Assembly: GCF_026626885.1 (NCBI RefSeq) | Contig: NZ_JAPNOA010000009.1 | Coordinates: forward strand, 16,744 to 80,743 | From: Parathalassolituus penaei | GTDB taxonomy: Bacteria; Pseudomonadota; Gammaproteobacteria; Pseudomonadales; Oceanobacteraceae | Direction of reading: 5' to 3' | Length of the DNA stretch: 64,000 bases | Shown here: piece after piece, positions 1-9,779 of the stretch | Layout of the letters: each line of letters starts with the position of its first letter | Position numbering within the stretch: position 1 is the stretch's first letter | Translations under genes and position numbers: made by a program | Notes under the pieces: model-generated | The model's database searches: none | What the model was told of the DNA's origin: nothing | Seen by the model: the letters and a program-made list of their open reading frames with translations, nothing else

Positions 1-1
1 C

Positions 2-454
2 ACCCTGTTTGAACCGGTAGCCGCCTGGTTATTGCCACAAGTGGAGGATCATTTTGCTTATCAGCAGGTGATGGATTTTGTCGCCGATTACCAGGATGCA
101 CTGGAACGCAACGAACCGCGTGCTGCAGGCCGTGTGGTGGATTTCTGGGGCGTACAAGGCAGCTTTGCGACCTTGCCGGAACACATTCAGGACAGCCTCG
201 CACCACTGATTCCACACAACCTGCGCCACTGGAAAATCTGCCAGAACGTGCCCTGGGGCGTGCGCGAAATCCGTCAGCTGGCCATGCCGGTCCAACTGAT
301 CTGTGGTGGCGACTCCAACCCGGTAACCCACCGGATCGCCGAGCATATTGCGCGTCTGGCACCCAACGGCAGCAAACAGCAGGTCGCGGGTGCCAGCCAT
401 ATGCTGGTAACCAGTCACGCCAATGAATGTGTTGCCGCCATGATGGCCGACTGA
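2..454 (+). CDS. Alpha/beta hydrolase, C-terminal part (5' end outside window)
   Basis: The reading frame is open from the first bases of the window to the TGA at 452-454, so the gene starts upstream. A TTG inside the frame could be mistaken for a start. The visible 150 residues match the C-terminal half of an alpha/beta-hydrolase fold enzyme. A helical cap-like stretch is followed by a strand ending in GGDSNPVT, where the acidic residue is expected, and then GASHML, which carries the catalytic-type histidine. The nucleophile elbow would lie upstream and cannot be checked. Substrate is unknown. It reads toward the hairpin at 499-524. Confidence 0.75.
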   Translation, partial: TLFEPVAAWLLPQVEDHFAYQQVMDFVADYQDALERNEPRAAGRVVDFWGVQGSFATLPEHIQDSLAPLIPHNLRHWKICQNVPWGVREIRQLAMPVQLICGGDSNPVTHRIAEHIARLAPNGSKQQVAGASHMLVTSHANECVAAMMAD

Positions 455-498
455 ACAGGCGTCACGTTCGCCTCCCCCATCCCTCCGCGTTAACCACT

Positions 499-524
499 CC
501 GACAGCCCTTTCGCAGGCTGTCGG
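499..524 (+). terminator. Hairpin downstream of the hydrolase gene
   Basis: CCGACAGCC and GGCTGTCGG form a perfect 9-bp stem with an 8-base loop, 45 bases after the hydrolase stop. The hairpin is not followed by a T-run, so it is at best a weak intrinsic terminator or an mRNA 3'-end stabiliser. Confidence 0.5.
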
Positions 525-611
525 ATTCAATGTCACTTTTGTCGCAGCCTAAACCATTCTCATTTCATAAACAGGCTAGCGTGGCACACCTTCCCTGCAC
601 TGAGGTGTGCT

Positions 612-1520
612 GTGACGACCAAACATTACTGGACGGGTGTTTCGCTGGTGGTTGGCTCGGCGGTGATCTGGAGTACCGCTGGCTTGTTTATCCGGATTGC
701 CGATGTTGATGTCTGGACGCTGGTGTTCTGGCGCTCAGCATTTGCGGCTCTTGCCATGGGCGCGGTAGTCGCCTGGCAACAGCGAAATCGTCGACAACGA
801 GCAGCCCGTTCTCCGCAGCTGGCACTGCAGTATCGGCCGTTGCGATTTGGCAAACCGGAGCTGTTATCCACCATCAGCTCCTGCGCAGCCTCGGTGTTTT
901 ATGTGTTTGCGCTGGAATGGACCAGCGTCGGCAACGTCATGACGGTATACGCCAGCCTGCCGTTTCTGGCCGGGCTATTTGCATTCCTGTGGCTGAAAGA
1001 AGCCGTCAGCCAACGCTTTCTGCTGGCCGGTCTGCTGGCGTTAATCGGCGTATCCATCGCCATGGGCGGCTCGGTCAGTACCGAGGATACCCTTGGCTAT
1101 CTGGCGGCACTGGCCATGACGGGTTCATTTGCCATCCAGCTGGTACTGGCGCGCCGTTATCGTGAACTCAACACCACCTTCTGCACCCTCACCGGTGCGC
1201 TGTTCTCCCTGCCCATCGCCCTGCCCTTTATGCCGCTGGAAATACCGTCGGCACAGGCACTGTTTGGCTGCGCCATGTACGGCATTTTCAGCACCGGCGT
1301 GGGGTATCTGCTGATTCTGGCAGGCAGCCGGATTATCGGTTCAGCCGAAAGTGGCCTGATTTCCATGCTCGACGTGGTGCTGGCACCCATCTGGGTGTGG
1401 TGGTTGCTGAATGAACAGACCAGCGCCCAGACCATGATTGGCGGCAGCCTGGTATTGCTCGGAGTGTTCTGGTTCCTAGGAGGCAATATGCAGCGTCAGC
1501 ATCAGACACAGGTTCAGTAA
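612..1520 (+). CDS. DMT-superfamily (EamA) permease
   Basis: This 302-residue protein has about ten hydrophobic segments arranged as two EamA repeats, the usual size and layout of drug/metabolite transporter family exporters. The first repeat begins with SAVIWSTAGLFIRI. The second half contains ALAMTGSFAIQLVLAR. The start is GTG at 612 with a purine-rich GAGG about five bases upstream; no ATG in frame fits better. Family members export amino acids, metabolites or toxic compounds across the inner membrane, but the substrate cannot be read from sequence. It stands alone, bounded by the hairpins at 499-524 and 1537-1559. Confidence 0.85.
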   Translation: MTTKHYWTGVSLVVGSAVIWSTAGLFIRIADVDVWTLVFWRSAFAALAMGAVVAWQQRNRRQRAARSPQLALQYRPLRFGKPELLSTISSCAASVFYVFALEWTSVGNVMTVYASLPFLAGLFAFLWLKEAVSQRFLLAGLLALIGVSIAMGGSVSTEDTLGYLAALAMTGSFAIQLVLARRYRELNTTFCTLTGALFSLPIALPFMPLEIPSAQALFGCAMYGIFSTGVGYLLILAGSRIIGSAESGLISMLDVVLAPIWVWWLLNEQTSAQTMIGGSLVLLGVFWFLGGNMQRQHQTQVQ

Positions 1521-1536
1521 CGGCCAGCAAATCCGC

Positions 1537-1559
1537 AACGCCGATCAGTCGGCGTTCTT
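1537..1559 (+). terminator. Intrinsic terminator after the EamA permease
   Basis: AACGCCGA and TCGGCGTT form an 8-bp stem with a TCAG loop, followed by TCTT. It lies 17 bases after the stop codon, as expected for a rho-independent terminator with a short U-tract. Confidence 0.7.
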
Positions 1560-1603
1560 ACGCGTAGTTCCCACATCGGATGGCGGCATAATCGGCACAG
1601 CAT

Positions 1604-1760
1604 GTTAATTGGCACAACCGTATGCCCTCTTGGGGGACCTTGTCCCCCGGCCGGGCGGGCCTCCCCCTGCTTAGCCCGACTGGGCTCGTATCTCCGGTAT
1701 TCACCGACAACGGCGTTTCGACCCCGGCCCGATGGGCATGGTGCAGCCAGCTACGCTGGG
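1604..1760 (-). repeat. Structured intergenic element, copy E1 (deleted form, reverse orientation)
   Basis: Read on the minus strand, this is the ~260-bp hairpin element found intact at 36322-36578 and 61331-61588. It keeps the first hairpin (CCAGC-GTA-GCTGG), the AGCCC-AGTC-GGGCT hairpin, the GGGGGAC-AAG-GTCCCCC hairpin and the conserved CAATTAAC near the end. The middle, including the GGGGCAT hairpin and most of the long H4 hairpin, is missing. The deletion joins sequence just after the first stem to CATCGGGCC. There is no heptamer array on either side. The rest of the gap to fdhA (1761-2047) holds no gene; it must contain the fdhA promoter, which I could not place. Confidence 0.85.
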
Positions 1761-2047
1761 CAACGTCAGCAATCCACGATGAAGCTACTGCTCGGAGAAT
1801 GAATCACACACGTAGTTTGATGACAGCACCTCCCACACCCACCACGCACAACCCCGCAGCCACTCTGGCTCGATATGTCATTCACGACATTTTCGTAAAA
1901 GTCTTTATCAACCAAACCCGGATTTTGGTCATCTGGAGGTCTTTTTCTGGCAAGTCGCCTCCAGGCAAGGGGCGTACGTTGTTATTTGGCCAGTTTGTAA
2001 GGCCGATCTTCGCGCAATAACAACAAAACAAGTCTGGAGTAACATCT

Positions 2048-3241
2048 ATGAGCGCTACTAACCGCGGTGTGGTCTATAAGGGCCCGGGTGAAGTTGCTGT
2101 TGAATCCATCGCATTCCCGGAACTGACACTGGGCAACCGCAAGTGCGACCACGGTGTCATCCTGAAGGTGATCACCACCAACATCTGTGGCTCCGACCAA
2201 CACATGGTGCGTGGCCGTACTACCGCACCGTCCGGTCTGGTGCTGGGTCACGAAATCACTGGCCAGATCATCGAATGTGGTCGTGACGTCGAATTCCTGA
2301 AGGTCGGCGATTTTGTTTCCGTACCGTTCAACATTGCCTGTGGCCGCTGCCGCAACTGCAAAGAAGGCAAAACCGGTATCTGTCTGAACGTAAACCCTGC
2401 CCGTCCGGGTGCCGCTTACGGCTACGTGGACATGGGTGGCTGGGTAGGTGGTCAGGCCGAATACGTCATGGTGCCGTACGCCGACTTCAACCTGCTGAAA
2501 TTCCCGGATGCTGACCAAGCGCTGGAAAAAATCCGCGACCTGACCCTGCTCTCCGACATTCTGCCAACCGGTTTCCACGGCTGTGTGACCGCCGGTGTAG
2601 GCCCAGGCTCTACCGTGTACATCGCCGGTGCGGGCCCGGTTGGTCTGGCTGCTGCTGCGTCTGCACAACTGCTGGGTGCTGCTTGTGTGATCGTTGGCGA
2701 CATGATCCAGTCCCGTCTGGACCAGGCACGCAGCTTCGGCTGTGAAACCATCAACCTGAAAGAAGATGGTGATATCGAAGACAAACTGGAACAGATCCTC
2801 GGCGAACGCGAAGTGGATTGTTTCGTAGACTGCGTAGGTTTCGAAGCTCACGCCTGTGGTTGCAACTCTCACGTTGAAGCCCCGGCTACCGTTCTGAACT
2901 CCGCCATGTCCATCACCCGCGCCGGTGGTCAGATTGGTATTCCAGGTCTGTACGTGACTGAAGATCCGGGTGCCGTCGACGACGCCGCCAAGAAAGGTGC
3001 TCTGAGCATGCGTTTCGGTCTGGGCTGGGCGAAATCCCACTCTTTCCACACTGGTCAGTGCCCGGTAATGAAGTACCACCGTCAGCTGATGCAGGCGATC
3101 CTGTTCAACAAGATCAAGATTGCTGATGCGGTTAACGTACAGGTGATCAGCCTGGACGAAGCCCCACAAGGCTACGCAGATTTCGACGGCGGCGCCGCCA
3201 AGAAGTTTGTGATCGACCCACACAGTGCTGTAACAGCCTGA
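2048..3241 (+). CDS. fdhA: Glutathione-independent formaldehyde dehydrogenase
   Basis: This 397-residue zinc-containing medium-chain dehydrogenase is strongly similar along its length to Pseudomonas putida formaldehyde dehydrogenase (about 398 residues). That enzyme oxidises formaldehyde to formate with tightly bound NAD and without glutathione. The catalytic zinc region NICGSDQHMVRGR and GHEITG is present, as are the four-cysteine structural zinc site (CGRCRNCKEGKTGIC) and the Rossmann motif AGAGPVGLAAAA. Long family-specific segments such as GLYVTEDPGAVD and GLGWAKSHSFHTGQ are also there. The start is ATG after CTGGAGT. The gene is monocistronic and likely serves detoxification of formaldehyde from demethylation reactions. 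Confidence 0.95.
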   Translation: MSATNRGVVYKGPGEVAVESIAFPELTLGNRKCDHGVILKVITTNICGSDQHMVRGRTTAPSGLVLGHEITGQIIECGRDVEFLKVGDFVSVPFNIACGRCRNCKEGKTGICLNVNPARPGAAYGYVDMGGWVGGQAEYVMVPYADFNLLKFPDADQALEKIRDLTLLSDILPTGFHGCVTAGVGPGSTVYIAGAGPVGLAAAASAQLLGAACVIVGDMIQSRLDQARSFGCETINLKEDGDIEDKLEQILGEREVDCFVDCVGFEAHACGCNSHVEAPATVLNSAMSITRAGGQIGIPGLYVTEDPGAVDDAAKKGALSMRFGLGWAKSHSFHTGQCPVMKYHRQLMQAILFNKIKIADAVNVQVISLDEAPQGYADFDGGAAKKFVIDPHSAVTA

Positions 3242-3273
3242 CACTCAGGCGTTTGCTGGTAACAGCAATCAGG

Positions 3274-3304
3274 ATTTATTCCCGAACCCGGTTCGGGGAT
3301 AAAT
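3274..3304. repeat. REP-like palindrome downstream of fdhA
   Basis: An almost perfect inverted repeat reads ATTTATTCCCGAACC on the left and GGTTCGGGGATAAAT on the right, with one mismatch. It resembles the GAATTTATTCCCGAA half of the REP-like unit at 11575-11629. It may serve as the fdhA 3' end, although no T-run follows. Confidence 0.6.
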
Positions 3305-3395
3305 CCCCTCACTCCCGAATTTCTGACAGTCGTTTCAACCATTCTGCACCGACAGGGCTCGTGCAGCCCGAACAACCGCACACCAATAACCCACT

Positions 3396-3641
3396 TTATA
3401 TCTGAAACCCGTACAGCTGATTCGGGTAATACCGGCAGTCGACCTCCACACCATCCACCACCATTCCCACCAGAATATTCGAGTAACTCTCGACGATGGC
3501 TCGGCCGACCAGATCGGTATGAACCTCTGGCAACAGGCAACGATGCCCACCTTCGAAATAGACGCCTTGCAGGGTAACGCCCTTGATATCCCGACCGTGG
3601 CAATCCACCACATGGAAATAAAAACTGTGTTCTTCGCGCAT
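3396..3641 (-). CDS. Small conserved-looking hypothetical protein (81 aa)
   Basis: This is an 81-residue soluble protein of unrecognised family. I call it real because the ATG at 3641 is preceded at six bases by a strong GGGGGAG ribosome-binding site. The composition is also protein-like, with alternating beta-type strands such as FYFHVVDCHGRDI, GRAIVESYSNILVGMVVDG and VEVDCRYYPN. No membrane segment or known motif is seen. It is convergent with fdhA and separated from dctM by the terminator at 3875-3903. No function is proposed. Confidence 0.6.
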   Translation of the reverse strand: MREEHSFYFHVVDCHGRDIKGVTLQGVYFEGGHRCLLPEVHTDLVGRAIVESYSNILVGMVVDGVEVDCRYYPNQLYGFQI

Positions 3642-3874
3642 CCAGCTCCCCCCTGTTCCAGCCCGACCGTTGCAGGCACTCCTGTAAACTGTAGCGGATT
3701 GGCAGGCAGGAACCGGATTTCGCAGAGTATCACCGACGCTTATTCGACGTGAGTGATATCCGCTGCGCTCATATTCACAATACCGTTAAGAGCTGAATAA
3801 TCGCAGGATGATTGCCACATCAGGATCTGACTCCGGCATCACAGCAACAACCGCTGTCGCCAGATAACAGGCAC

Positions 3875-3903
3875 AAAAAAGCCCGGCGAACCGGGCAAAA
3901 AAA
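3875..3903 (-). terminator. Intrinsic terminator of the dctQM operon
   Basis: GCCCGG-CGAA-CCGGGC is flanked by A6 on the left and A7 on the right, so on the minus strand the hairpin is followed by TTTTTT. It lies about 85 bases past the dctM stop. A second hairpin, GGCTGCGC/GCGCAGCC at 3943-3965, sits even closer to the stop and may act with it. Confidence 0.8.
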
Positions 3904-3986
3904 CCACTGTGAAAAAACCACCAATCACAGCAGAACGGAAGTGGCTGCGCGGGCATTGCGCAGCCGGGCCTCGAACAGGAGAGGTA

Positions 3987-5375
3987 TCAGAGAGATTCCA
4001 GGTAGTTCGGCAGAGCCAGAGACAGTTCTGGAATAAAGGTAATGAACATCAGGCACACCAGCATCAGCAGCAGCCATGGGGCACAGGCTTTAACCGCCCA
4101 GCCAATGCTCTTGCCGGTGATACCCGCTGTTACGAACAGGTTCAGACCAACCGGCGGAGTCAGCATACCCAGCTCCATGTTCACCACCATGATGATACCC
4201 AGGTGAATCGGGTCGATACCCAGCTGGGTAGCGATTGGCAGCAGGATTGGCGCCATGATCAGGATGATGCCGGACGGCTCCATGAAGTTACCGGCCATCA
4301 GCAGCAGAATGTTCATCACAATCAGGAAGCCCCAGGCTGGCAGGCCCCACTCAGTAATGGTGTGTGCCAGGAAGTGCGGAATCTGTTCAGTGGTCAGTAC
4401 GTGAGCGAACAGCATGGCGTTAGCAATGATGAACAGCAGAGTGATACTCACACGGGCAGAATCCTTGATCACCGCAGTAATTTCAGGGTGCGCAACCGAC
4501 TTGATGATACCCACTGGCAGAATCACCAGGTTACGAACAGTGGCAGCCACCAGAGACTCGCCTTCTTTACGCCAAGGCTGATCTTTCAGAGGACCAATGT
4601 CACGGTAACCCCACAGCGCCACCAGGTAAGCGTACACAGCCGCCACCGCAGCAGATTCAGTTGGCGATGCGATACCACCGTAAATAGAACCCAGAACCAG
4701 AACAATCAGCAGCAGACCGCCAGAAGCGCTGAACGCGTTACGGGCAATAGTGCCCCAACCGGCAAACGGTTCGGCAGGCAGGTTCTTGCGACGGGCCACA
4801 ATGTAAATGGTGATCATCAGGATCAGACCAATCAGGATGCCAGGCACAAAACCGGCCATGAACATACGGCTGGCCGATACTTCAGTGGCAGCAGAGTAAA
4901 CCAGCATCACGATCGATGGAGGAATCAGAATACCCAGAGTACCGGCAGTTGATACCGCACCGGCCGCAAATGACAACGGGTAACCCGCACGCACCATACC
5001 CAGCAGCACGATAGAACCTACCGCCGCAACCGTGGCCGGAGAAGAACCGGAAACCGCTGCGAACAGCATACAGGCCATTACCGATGCCATCGCCAGACCA
5101 CCACGTACGTGGCCGATAGACGCATTGGCGAACTCGATCATACGACGCGCCACACCACCACCGGACAGGAAGGCAGAGGACACAATAAAGAACGGAATCG
5201 CCAGCAGGGTGTAGTGCTGGGAAGCCGCTTCAAACAGCTTCAGGGAGATCGATGCCATGGAGTCGTTGGTGAACAACAGAATGGCTGTGATCGATGAAAA
5301 GCCCAGAGCAATAGCGATCGGCAAACCGAGCGCCATGCAGATCAGAAGCAGACTGAAAAGGGTAAGTGCGGCCAT
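3987..5375 (-). CDS. dctM: TRAP transporter large permease, DctM family
   Basis: This 462-residue inner-membrane protein has the 12-14 hydrophobic segments of the DctM/TRAP large subunit. Family signatures include AAVSGSSPATVAAVG, GTLGILIPPSIVMLVY, GIASPTESAAVAAVYA and MELGMLTPPVGLNLFV. With the small subunit it forms the sodium-driven membrane domain that takes substrate from a periplasmic DctP protein. Its ATG overlaps the dctQ stop by one base (TAATG), so the two are translationally coupled. It has an extra hydrophilic loop around residues 245-275. Typical substrates are C4-dicarboxylates or other organic acids. The specificity gene dctP is absent from this window. Confidence 0.93.
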   Translation of the reverse strand: MAALTLFSLLLICMALGLPIAIALGFSSITAILLFTNDSMASISLKLFEAASQHYTLLAIPFFIVSSAFLSGGGVARRMIEFANASIGHVRGGLAMASVMACMLFAAVSGSSPATVAAVGSIVLLGMVRAGYPLSFAAGAVSTAGTLGILIPPSIVMLVYSAATEVSASRMFMAGFVPGILIGLILMITIYIVARRKNLPAEPFAGWGTIARNAFSASGGLLLIVLVLGSIYGGIASPTESAAVAAVYAYLVALWGYRDIGPLKDQPWRKEGESLVAATVRNLVILPVGIIKSVAHPEITAVIKDSARVSITLLFIIANAMLFAHVLTTEQIPHFLAHTITEWGLPAWGFLIVMNILLLMAGNFMEPSGIILIMAPILLPIATQLGIDPIHLGIIMVVNMELGMLTPPVGLNLFVTAGITGKSIGWAVKACAPWLLLMLVCLMFITFIPELSLALPNYLESL

Positions 5376-5917
5376 TATGCTTTGTCTCCGGCGCTGAGGT
5401 TGCTGTCGTCGTCATTGTCAGAGAATTGGGATTCCTGATGTTCGTGGAAACCATCGGCTTCGCCTTTCCATACTTGCCAGGCCAGTTCCAGCAAACGCAA
5501 CACCAGCAGACCAAAACCCACCAGCAGACCGGATACCACCACCCATTTGGGCACCGGCACATCGTCCAGCTTGATACCAATCATGTGCAGTTTGCTCACG
5601 TATACCCATGAGCTTTGCAGGAACAGACCGCAGTACACCAGAGCTACACCAATTGACAGCAGCACAACCCACTTGCGGGTATTGGGAGAAAATTTGTCGA
5701 TCAGAGCATCCACACAAATGTGGGCTTTTTCACGCACGTTCCAGGCACAACCCAGCATCACAAACCAGCCGGACATAATGATGATCACATCCTGCGACCA
5801 ATGCAGACCCATGTTGAATCCGAAGCGGAGCACCACTTCAAGAAACACCATCAGAGTAATGGCAACCAGAAGGCCGCCTATCAAGATATCTTCCAGACGA
5901 TTCAGGAACTTCATCAT
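5375..5917 (-). CDS. dctQ: TRAP transporter small permease, DctQ family
   Basis: The protein is 180 residues with four predicted membrane helices and the DctQ pattern, including TLMVFLEVVLRFGF, a Trp-Ser-Q motif before the second helix and GCAWNVREKAHI. I chose the first of two adjacent ATGs at 5915-5917 because AAAGGAG lies five bases upstream. The open frame extends to 6070 but that extra N-terminus has no ribosome-binding site and is unlike the family. It is the first gene of a two-gene operon with dctM. TRAP operons normally carry dctP first; here nothing resembling it precedes dctQ. Confidence 0.9.
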   Translation of the reverse strand: MMKFLNRLEDILIGGLLVAITLMVFLEVVLRFGFNMGLHWSQDVIIIMSGWFVMLGCAWNVREKAHICVDALIDKFSPNTRKWVVLLSIGVALVYCGLFLQSSWVYVSKLHMIGIKLDDVPVPKWVVVSGLLVGFGLLVLRLLELAWQVWKGEADGFHEHQESQFSDNDDDSNLSAGDKA

Positions 5918-6843
5918 CTGATCTCCTTTTATTGTTATGACCAGATTGGCCGAGGGGAACGAATGAGCTCTATCTAGCAAGGTGAATGCCAACTGATTAA
6001 CAATTTTCACAAACAGCTGAAATTTCCTCAGCTTAAACATGAAAATTCTTTTTAAATCAGCCAGATACAAGAATTCAGAACGATAGAAATCGAAACTACG
6101 GCAAGCGCCGGAGCCAGGCGATCACGGATTGAGTATAGATTTGAGAAGAGACCGGGAAGCGTTCCACCCGGAAAAAAGGACGAATGGGCGGAAATCCACC
6201 CATTCCACCACCAAGCACCGGCGCACTCCGGAAATTGGTGGTCTGAATACCCTGCGGAGGGATAAAACCAGGATTAATCAGGGGGTATGACCGGAGCTTT
6301 TCAAAAAAGTGCGGAAATATTTCACTAATTTTTCCAACACCAATGATTAGACCAGATTTTTATGGCCGTATATGTCCCATAGCCATCCGGATATCCATAA
6401 AACGATCTATGCGAGGAGTAACAATCCCCCCGTTTTACTGCTCCAACTCTCCGCGGATCAAACATGAACAGGGATCGTTCTGACCTATGGGGGGTGGTCC
6501 CCCCAACCCGACATAGGCACTGTGTAGTGGTCAACTATTTCCGTACCAGCCGACCCTCCTCCCCCTGTTTCGATTCATGAACCTCATGAATCGTACTGAT
6601 CACCTGACGGGCATATTCATAACCGTTACTGCGCTGCAAAAATCATCCCCGGTGCCCGTGCTTTCCCGCCCGCCCGCTGGTGCAAATCACCACCGTAGGC
6701 GGCGTTTGGACAAGTGCCCACTCTGGCAAGGCGTGAAACGCCATTCAGGAACAGCTGGATCACCAGCCGGTCGACTCTGGGTAACCCCGCGGTTGCCATG
6801 AGCCTGGCCATTCTTCCAACAACAGCCAAATCAGGATTCCATC
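5918..6843. other. Long non-coding gap between dctQ and the molybdenum operon
   Basis: This 926-base divergent region has no open frame with protein-like composition or a ribosome-binding site. It is rich in inverted repeats: CCGGG/CCCGG near 6163-6181, GAATGGG/CCCATTC near 6182-6206, ACCACCAA/TTGGTGGT at 6207-6242 and GGGGGG-TGGT-CCCCCC near 6490. It must hold promoters for both flanking operons. A decayed gene or mobile element is possible, but I could not identify one. Confidence 0.6.
6207..6242. repeat. Nested inverted repeat in the dctQ upstream region
   Basis: ACCACCAA and TTGGTGGT form an 8-bp stem that encloses a second CCGG/CCGG pairing. It could be a leader hairpin of the dctQM transcript or the remains of a terminator. 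Nothing in the sequence decides between these. Confidence 0.4.
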
Positions 6844-7338
6844 ATGATGTCACTGACCATTAACGGCGAACCCGTTGCGCTGGATGCCGCCGCCGATACC
6901 CCGCTTTTGTGGGTGCTGCGCGACTACCTCAACCTCACCGGAACCCGCTTCGGCTGCGGGATGGCGATGTGTGGCGCCTGTACCGTGCATATCGATGGCA
7001 ACCCGGTGCGCTCATGTCTGACACCGGTATCGATGGCGCTGGGCAAGTCGATTTCCACCATTGAAGGCATGGCGAACGACCCGATTGGCCAGCAGGTTCA
7101 ACAGGCCTGGATGGACGAAGCCGTGGCCCAGTGTGGTTACTGCCAGAGTGGTCAGATCATGAGTGCCGTGGCGCTGCTGAAGACCAGCCCGAACCCGGAT
7201 GACGCCACCATCGACAGTTTTATGAGCGGCAATATTTGCCGTTGTGGCACCTATCCACGCATTCGCAAGGCGATTCATCGCGCCGCCGGGCAGCTGAATG
7301 CCCAACAGAACAGTCTGTTCACGGAGGTAAAAGCATGA
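6844..7338 (+). CDS. 2Fe-2S subunit of a molybdenum hydroxylase (isoquinoline 1-oxidoreductase alpha-like)
   Basis: This 164-residue small subunit belongs to the xanthine dehydrogenase superfamily. An N-terminal plant-type ferredoxin domain has [10 protein letters not shown] and a fourth cysteine in RSCLTP. A C-terminal four-helix domain has CGYCQSGQ and [10 protein letters not shown] for the second 2Fe-2S cluster. It passes electrons from the molybdenum site of the next gene product to an external acceptor. It has no signal peptide, so it is probably co-exported with the Tat-targeted large subunit. The start is one of two adjacent ATGs at 6844. Its stop overlaps the next start (ATGA). It resembles IorA-type proteins more than FAD-containing xanthine dehydrogenases. 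Confidence 0.9.
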   Translation: MMSLTINGEPVALDAAADTPLLWVLRDYLNLTGTRFGCGMAMCGACTVHIDGNPVRSCLTPVSMALGKSISTIEGMANDPIGQQVQQAWMDEAVAQCGYCQSGQIMSAVALLKTSPNPDDATIDSFMSGNICRCGTYPRIRKAIHRAAGQLNAQQNSLFTEVKA

Positions 7339-9767
7339 AGCCAATGAATCCTTCCGCCGATTTTTCCGGCCTGCAAACCCAGGCTCAGAGCCAATCCGAA
7401 GACGCCAGCGAAAACAGCCCGATGCTGCTGGCCAACGTCAGCCGTCGTGGTTTCCTGCGCGGACTGGGTGCCGTCGGTGCGCTGGTACTGGCCGCCCGCT
7501 GGGATTTTGCCAGTGCCGAAGAAGCCGCCAAATACGGTGCCGACGCCATGCCTAACGGCTGGGTCGATAATCCGACCGTGTTTATCAGCATTGCCACCGA
7601 CGGCACCGTCACCATCGTTAACCACCGTGGTGAAATGGGTCAGGGCATCCGCACCAGCGTAGTGATGGTGATGGCCGATGAAATGGGCGCATCCTGGTCA
7701 CGAGTACAGGTCGAACAGGCCACCGCCAACGAAGAAAAATACGGCAACCAGAACACCGACGGCTCACGCTCCATGCGCCACTGGTTCGGGCCACTGCGCC
7801 GCGCCGGTGCGGCCGCCCGTACCATGCTGGAACAGGCCGCCGCCCAACACTGGCAGGTGCCAGTCGCCGAATGTGTGGTCACCGTGCACGAAGTGCTGCA
7901 CAAACCATCGGGCCGCAAGGCCGGGTTTGGTGAGCTGGCAAGCATTGCTGCCGGTCTGGCGGTGCCAGCCCGCGAACAATTGCGCCTGAAAACCCCACAA
8001 GAGTGGCGTTACATCATGCGTGATCCGCAGCAGTTTCCAGCCACACAGGATGCTTCTGCACCATCACCACAGGCCAACCATGCCGCGCAGCCACTGGCCA
8101 TCGACGGCTGGGACATTGTCTCCGGCAAAGCCCTGTATGCCGCCGACGTACACTGGGACGACATGCTCTACGCCGTGATTGCACGCCCGCCATCGTACGG
8201 TGCCGCCGTCAAAACCTACGATGCCAGCAAGGCCCTGCTGGTGCCGGGTGTGGTACAGGTGATTGCCCTCAACACCGCCACCCAACCATCCGCATTTGAG
8301 CCACTGGGCGGTATCGCGGTACTGGCCAGCAATACCTGGGCCGCGATTCAGGGGCGTAATGCCCTCAGCATCGAATGGGACTTCGGCCCCGCCGGTGCCA
8401 ACGCCGCTTATGATTCGGTCACCTACCGGGCCGAACTGGAAAAACGTGCCGAACAACCGGGCGTCGTCGCCCGTTCCGTCGGCGATTTCGGCAAGGCCAA
8501 ATCCTCGGCTGCTCAGGCGCTGACCGTTAACTACTACGCACCGCATATGGCACAAGCGCCGATGGAGCCCATGGCCGCCGCCGTGCGTATCGTTAATGGC
8601 AAAGCCGAGGTCTGGACCTCTATCCAGAACCCGCAACTGGCCAAAATGGGCGTCGCCAAACGTCTCGGCCTTGATCCGGCCAACGTCACGGTCTCCTGTG
8701 GCCTGATGGGCGGCGGCTTCGGACGCAAAGCCAAACCCGATTACGTGTTTGAAGCGGCCGACCTCAGCAAAGCCATGAACGGCCGTCCAGTCCGGGTGCA
8801 ATGGACCCGTGAAGACGACCTCCACCACAGCTACTTCCATACCGTCGCCCTCGAACACCTGTCCGCCACACTGGATAACCACGGCAAGGTCAGCGGCTGG
8901 TTGCACCGTTCACTGGCGGCCAGTATTTCGTCGGTATTTGCGCCGAATGCCGATCACCAGTCAGCACTGGAACTGGCACAAGGCATTCGCAACATGCCGT
9001 TTGCCATCCCCAATATCCAGCAGGAATCCGGCGCCGCCGAAGGCCATGTGCGGATTGGCTGGTTCCGCTCGGTGTACAACATTCCCCATGCCTTTGCGAT
9101 TCAGAGTTTTGTTGCAGAACTGGCCTATCTGGCCAAACGTGACCACAAGGACTTCTTGCTGGAGCTGCTGGGGCGCCCGCGCAAGATCGACCCTCGCACC
9201 CAGCAAGAAGCCTGGAACTACGGCGAAAACCCCGAGCTGTACCCGATTGATACCGGCCGTTACCGCGACGTGATAGAGCGCGCCACCCGCGAAGCGGGCT
9301 GGGGTAAAACCCTGCCAGCCGGACGTGGCCTGGGCCTCGCGGTGCACCACAGCTTTGTGTCGTACTGCGCGATTGTCGCCGAGGTAGAAGTCACCAGCAG
9401 CGGCACGGTGATTGTGCATCGCATGGATGTGGCGTTTGACTGCGGCCCGCAGATCAACCCCGACCGCGTGCGCTCCCAGCTCGAAGGTGCCTGTGTCATG
9501 GGCACCGGTATCGCCCTGATGACCCAGATTACCGCCAAAGATGGCCGTATCCAGCAGGACAACTTCCACCAGTATCTGGTGCCGCGTATCAACGAAGCCC
9601 CACGGGAAATTCACATTCATGCGGTGAACAACCATCTGGAAGTGCCCATGGGTGGTGTCGGTGAACCGGGCTTGCCGCCGGTAGCTCCGGCCATTTGTAA
9701 TGCGATTTTTGCCGCCACCGGCAAACGTATTCGCACCCTGCCGATTGGCGACCAGCTCAAAGGCTAA
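7335..9767 (+). CDS. Molybdopterin-binding subunit of aldehyde/N-heterocycle oxidoreductase (IorB-like), Tat-exported
   Basis: This 810-residue protein starts at ATG 7335, eight bases after GGAGG; an upstream in-frame ORF extension overlaps the previous gene and is rejected. Residues about 36-60 are a twin-arginine signal ([10 protein letters not shown] plus a hydrophobic stretch), so the enzyme is periplasmic. Molybdenum hydroxylase motifs include [22 protein letters not shown] and the C-terminal [13 protein letters not shown] with the active-site glutamate. The two-subunit form with no FAD subunit matches isoquinoline 1-oxidoreductase-like or periplasmic aldehyde dehydrogenases. The cofactor is probably the cytosine dinucleotide form, given the following genes. 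The true substrate is not evident. Confidence 0.9.
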   Translation: MKPMNPSADFSGLQTQAQSQSEDASENSPMLLANVSRRGFLRGLGAVGALVLAARWDFASAEEAAKYGADAMPNGWVDNPTVFISIATDGTVTIVNHRGEMGQGIRTSVVMVMADEMGASWSRVQVEQATANEEKYGNQNTDGSRSMRHWFGPLRRAGAAARTMLEQAAAQHWQVPVAECVVTVHEVLHKPSGRKAGFGELASIAAGLAVPAREQLRLKTPQEWRYIMRDPQQFPATQDASAPSPQANHAAQPLAIDGWDIVSGKALYAADVHWDDMLYAVIARPPSYGAAVKTYDASKALLVPGVVQVIALNTATQPSAFEPLGGIAVLASNTWAAIQGRNALSIEWDFGPAGANAAYDSVTYRAELEKRAEQPGVVARSVGDFGKAKSSAAQALTVNYYAPHMAQAPMEPMAAAVRIVNGKAEVWTSIQNPQLAKMGVAKRLGLDPANVTVSCGLMGGGFGRKAKPDYVFEAADLSKAMNGRPVRVQWTREDDLHHSYFHTVALEHLSATLDNHGKVSGWLHRSLAASISSVFAPNADHQSALELAQGIRNMPFAIPNIQQESGAAEGHVRIGWFRSVYNIPHAFAIQSFVAELAYLAKRDHKDFLLELLGRPRKIDPRTQQEAWNYGENPELYPIDTGRYRDVIERATREAGWGKTLPAGRGLGLAVHHSFVSYCAIVAEVEVTSSGTVIVHRMDVAFDCGPQINPDRVRSQLEGACVMGTGIALMTQITAKDGRIQQDNFHQYLVPRINEAPREIHIHAVNNHLEVPMGGVGEPGLPPVAPAICNAIFAATGKRIRTLPIGDQLKG

Positions 9768-9779
9768 ACGGAGGCGCTT

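Noticed and set aside
1982..3244. Open frame of 420 codons antisense to fdhA
   Set aside because: It mirrors the codon bias of fdhA on the other strand, has no ribosome-binding site and a His/Thr/Val-rich composition typical of antisense shadows.
6325..6829. ORFs in the dctQ upstream region as a dctP remnant
   Set aside because: No signal peptide, no TRAP-binding-protein motif and poor composition in any frame.
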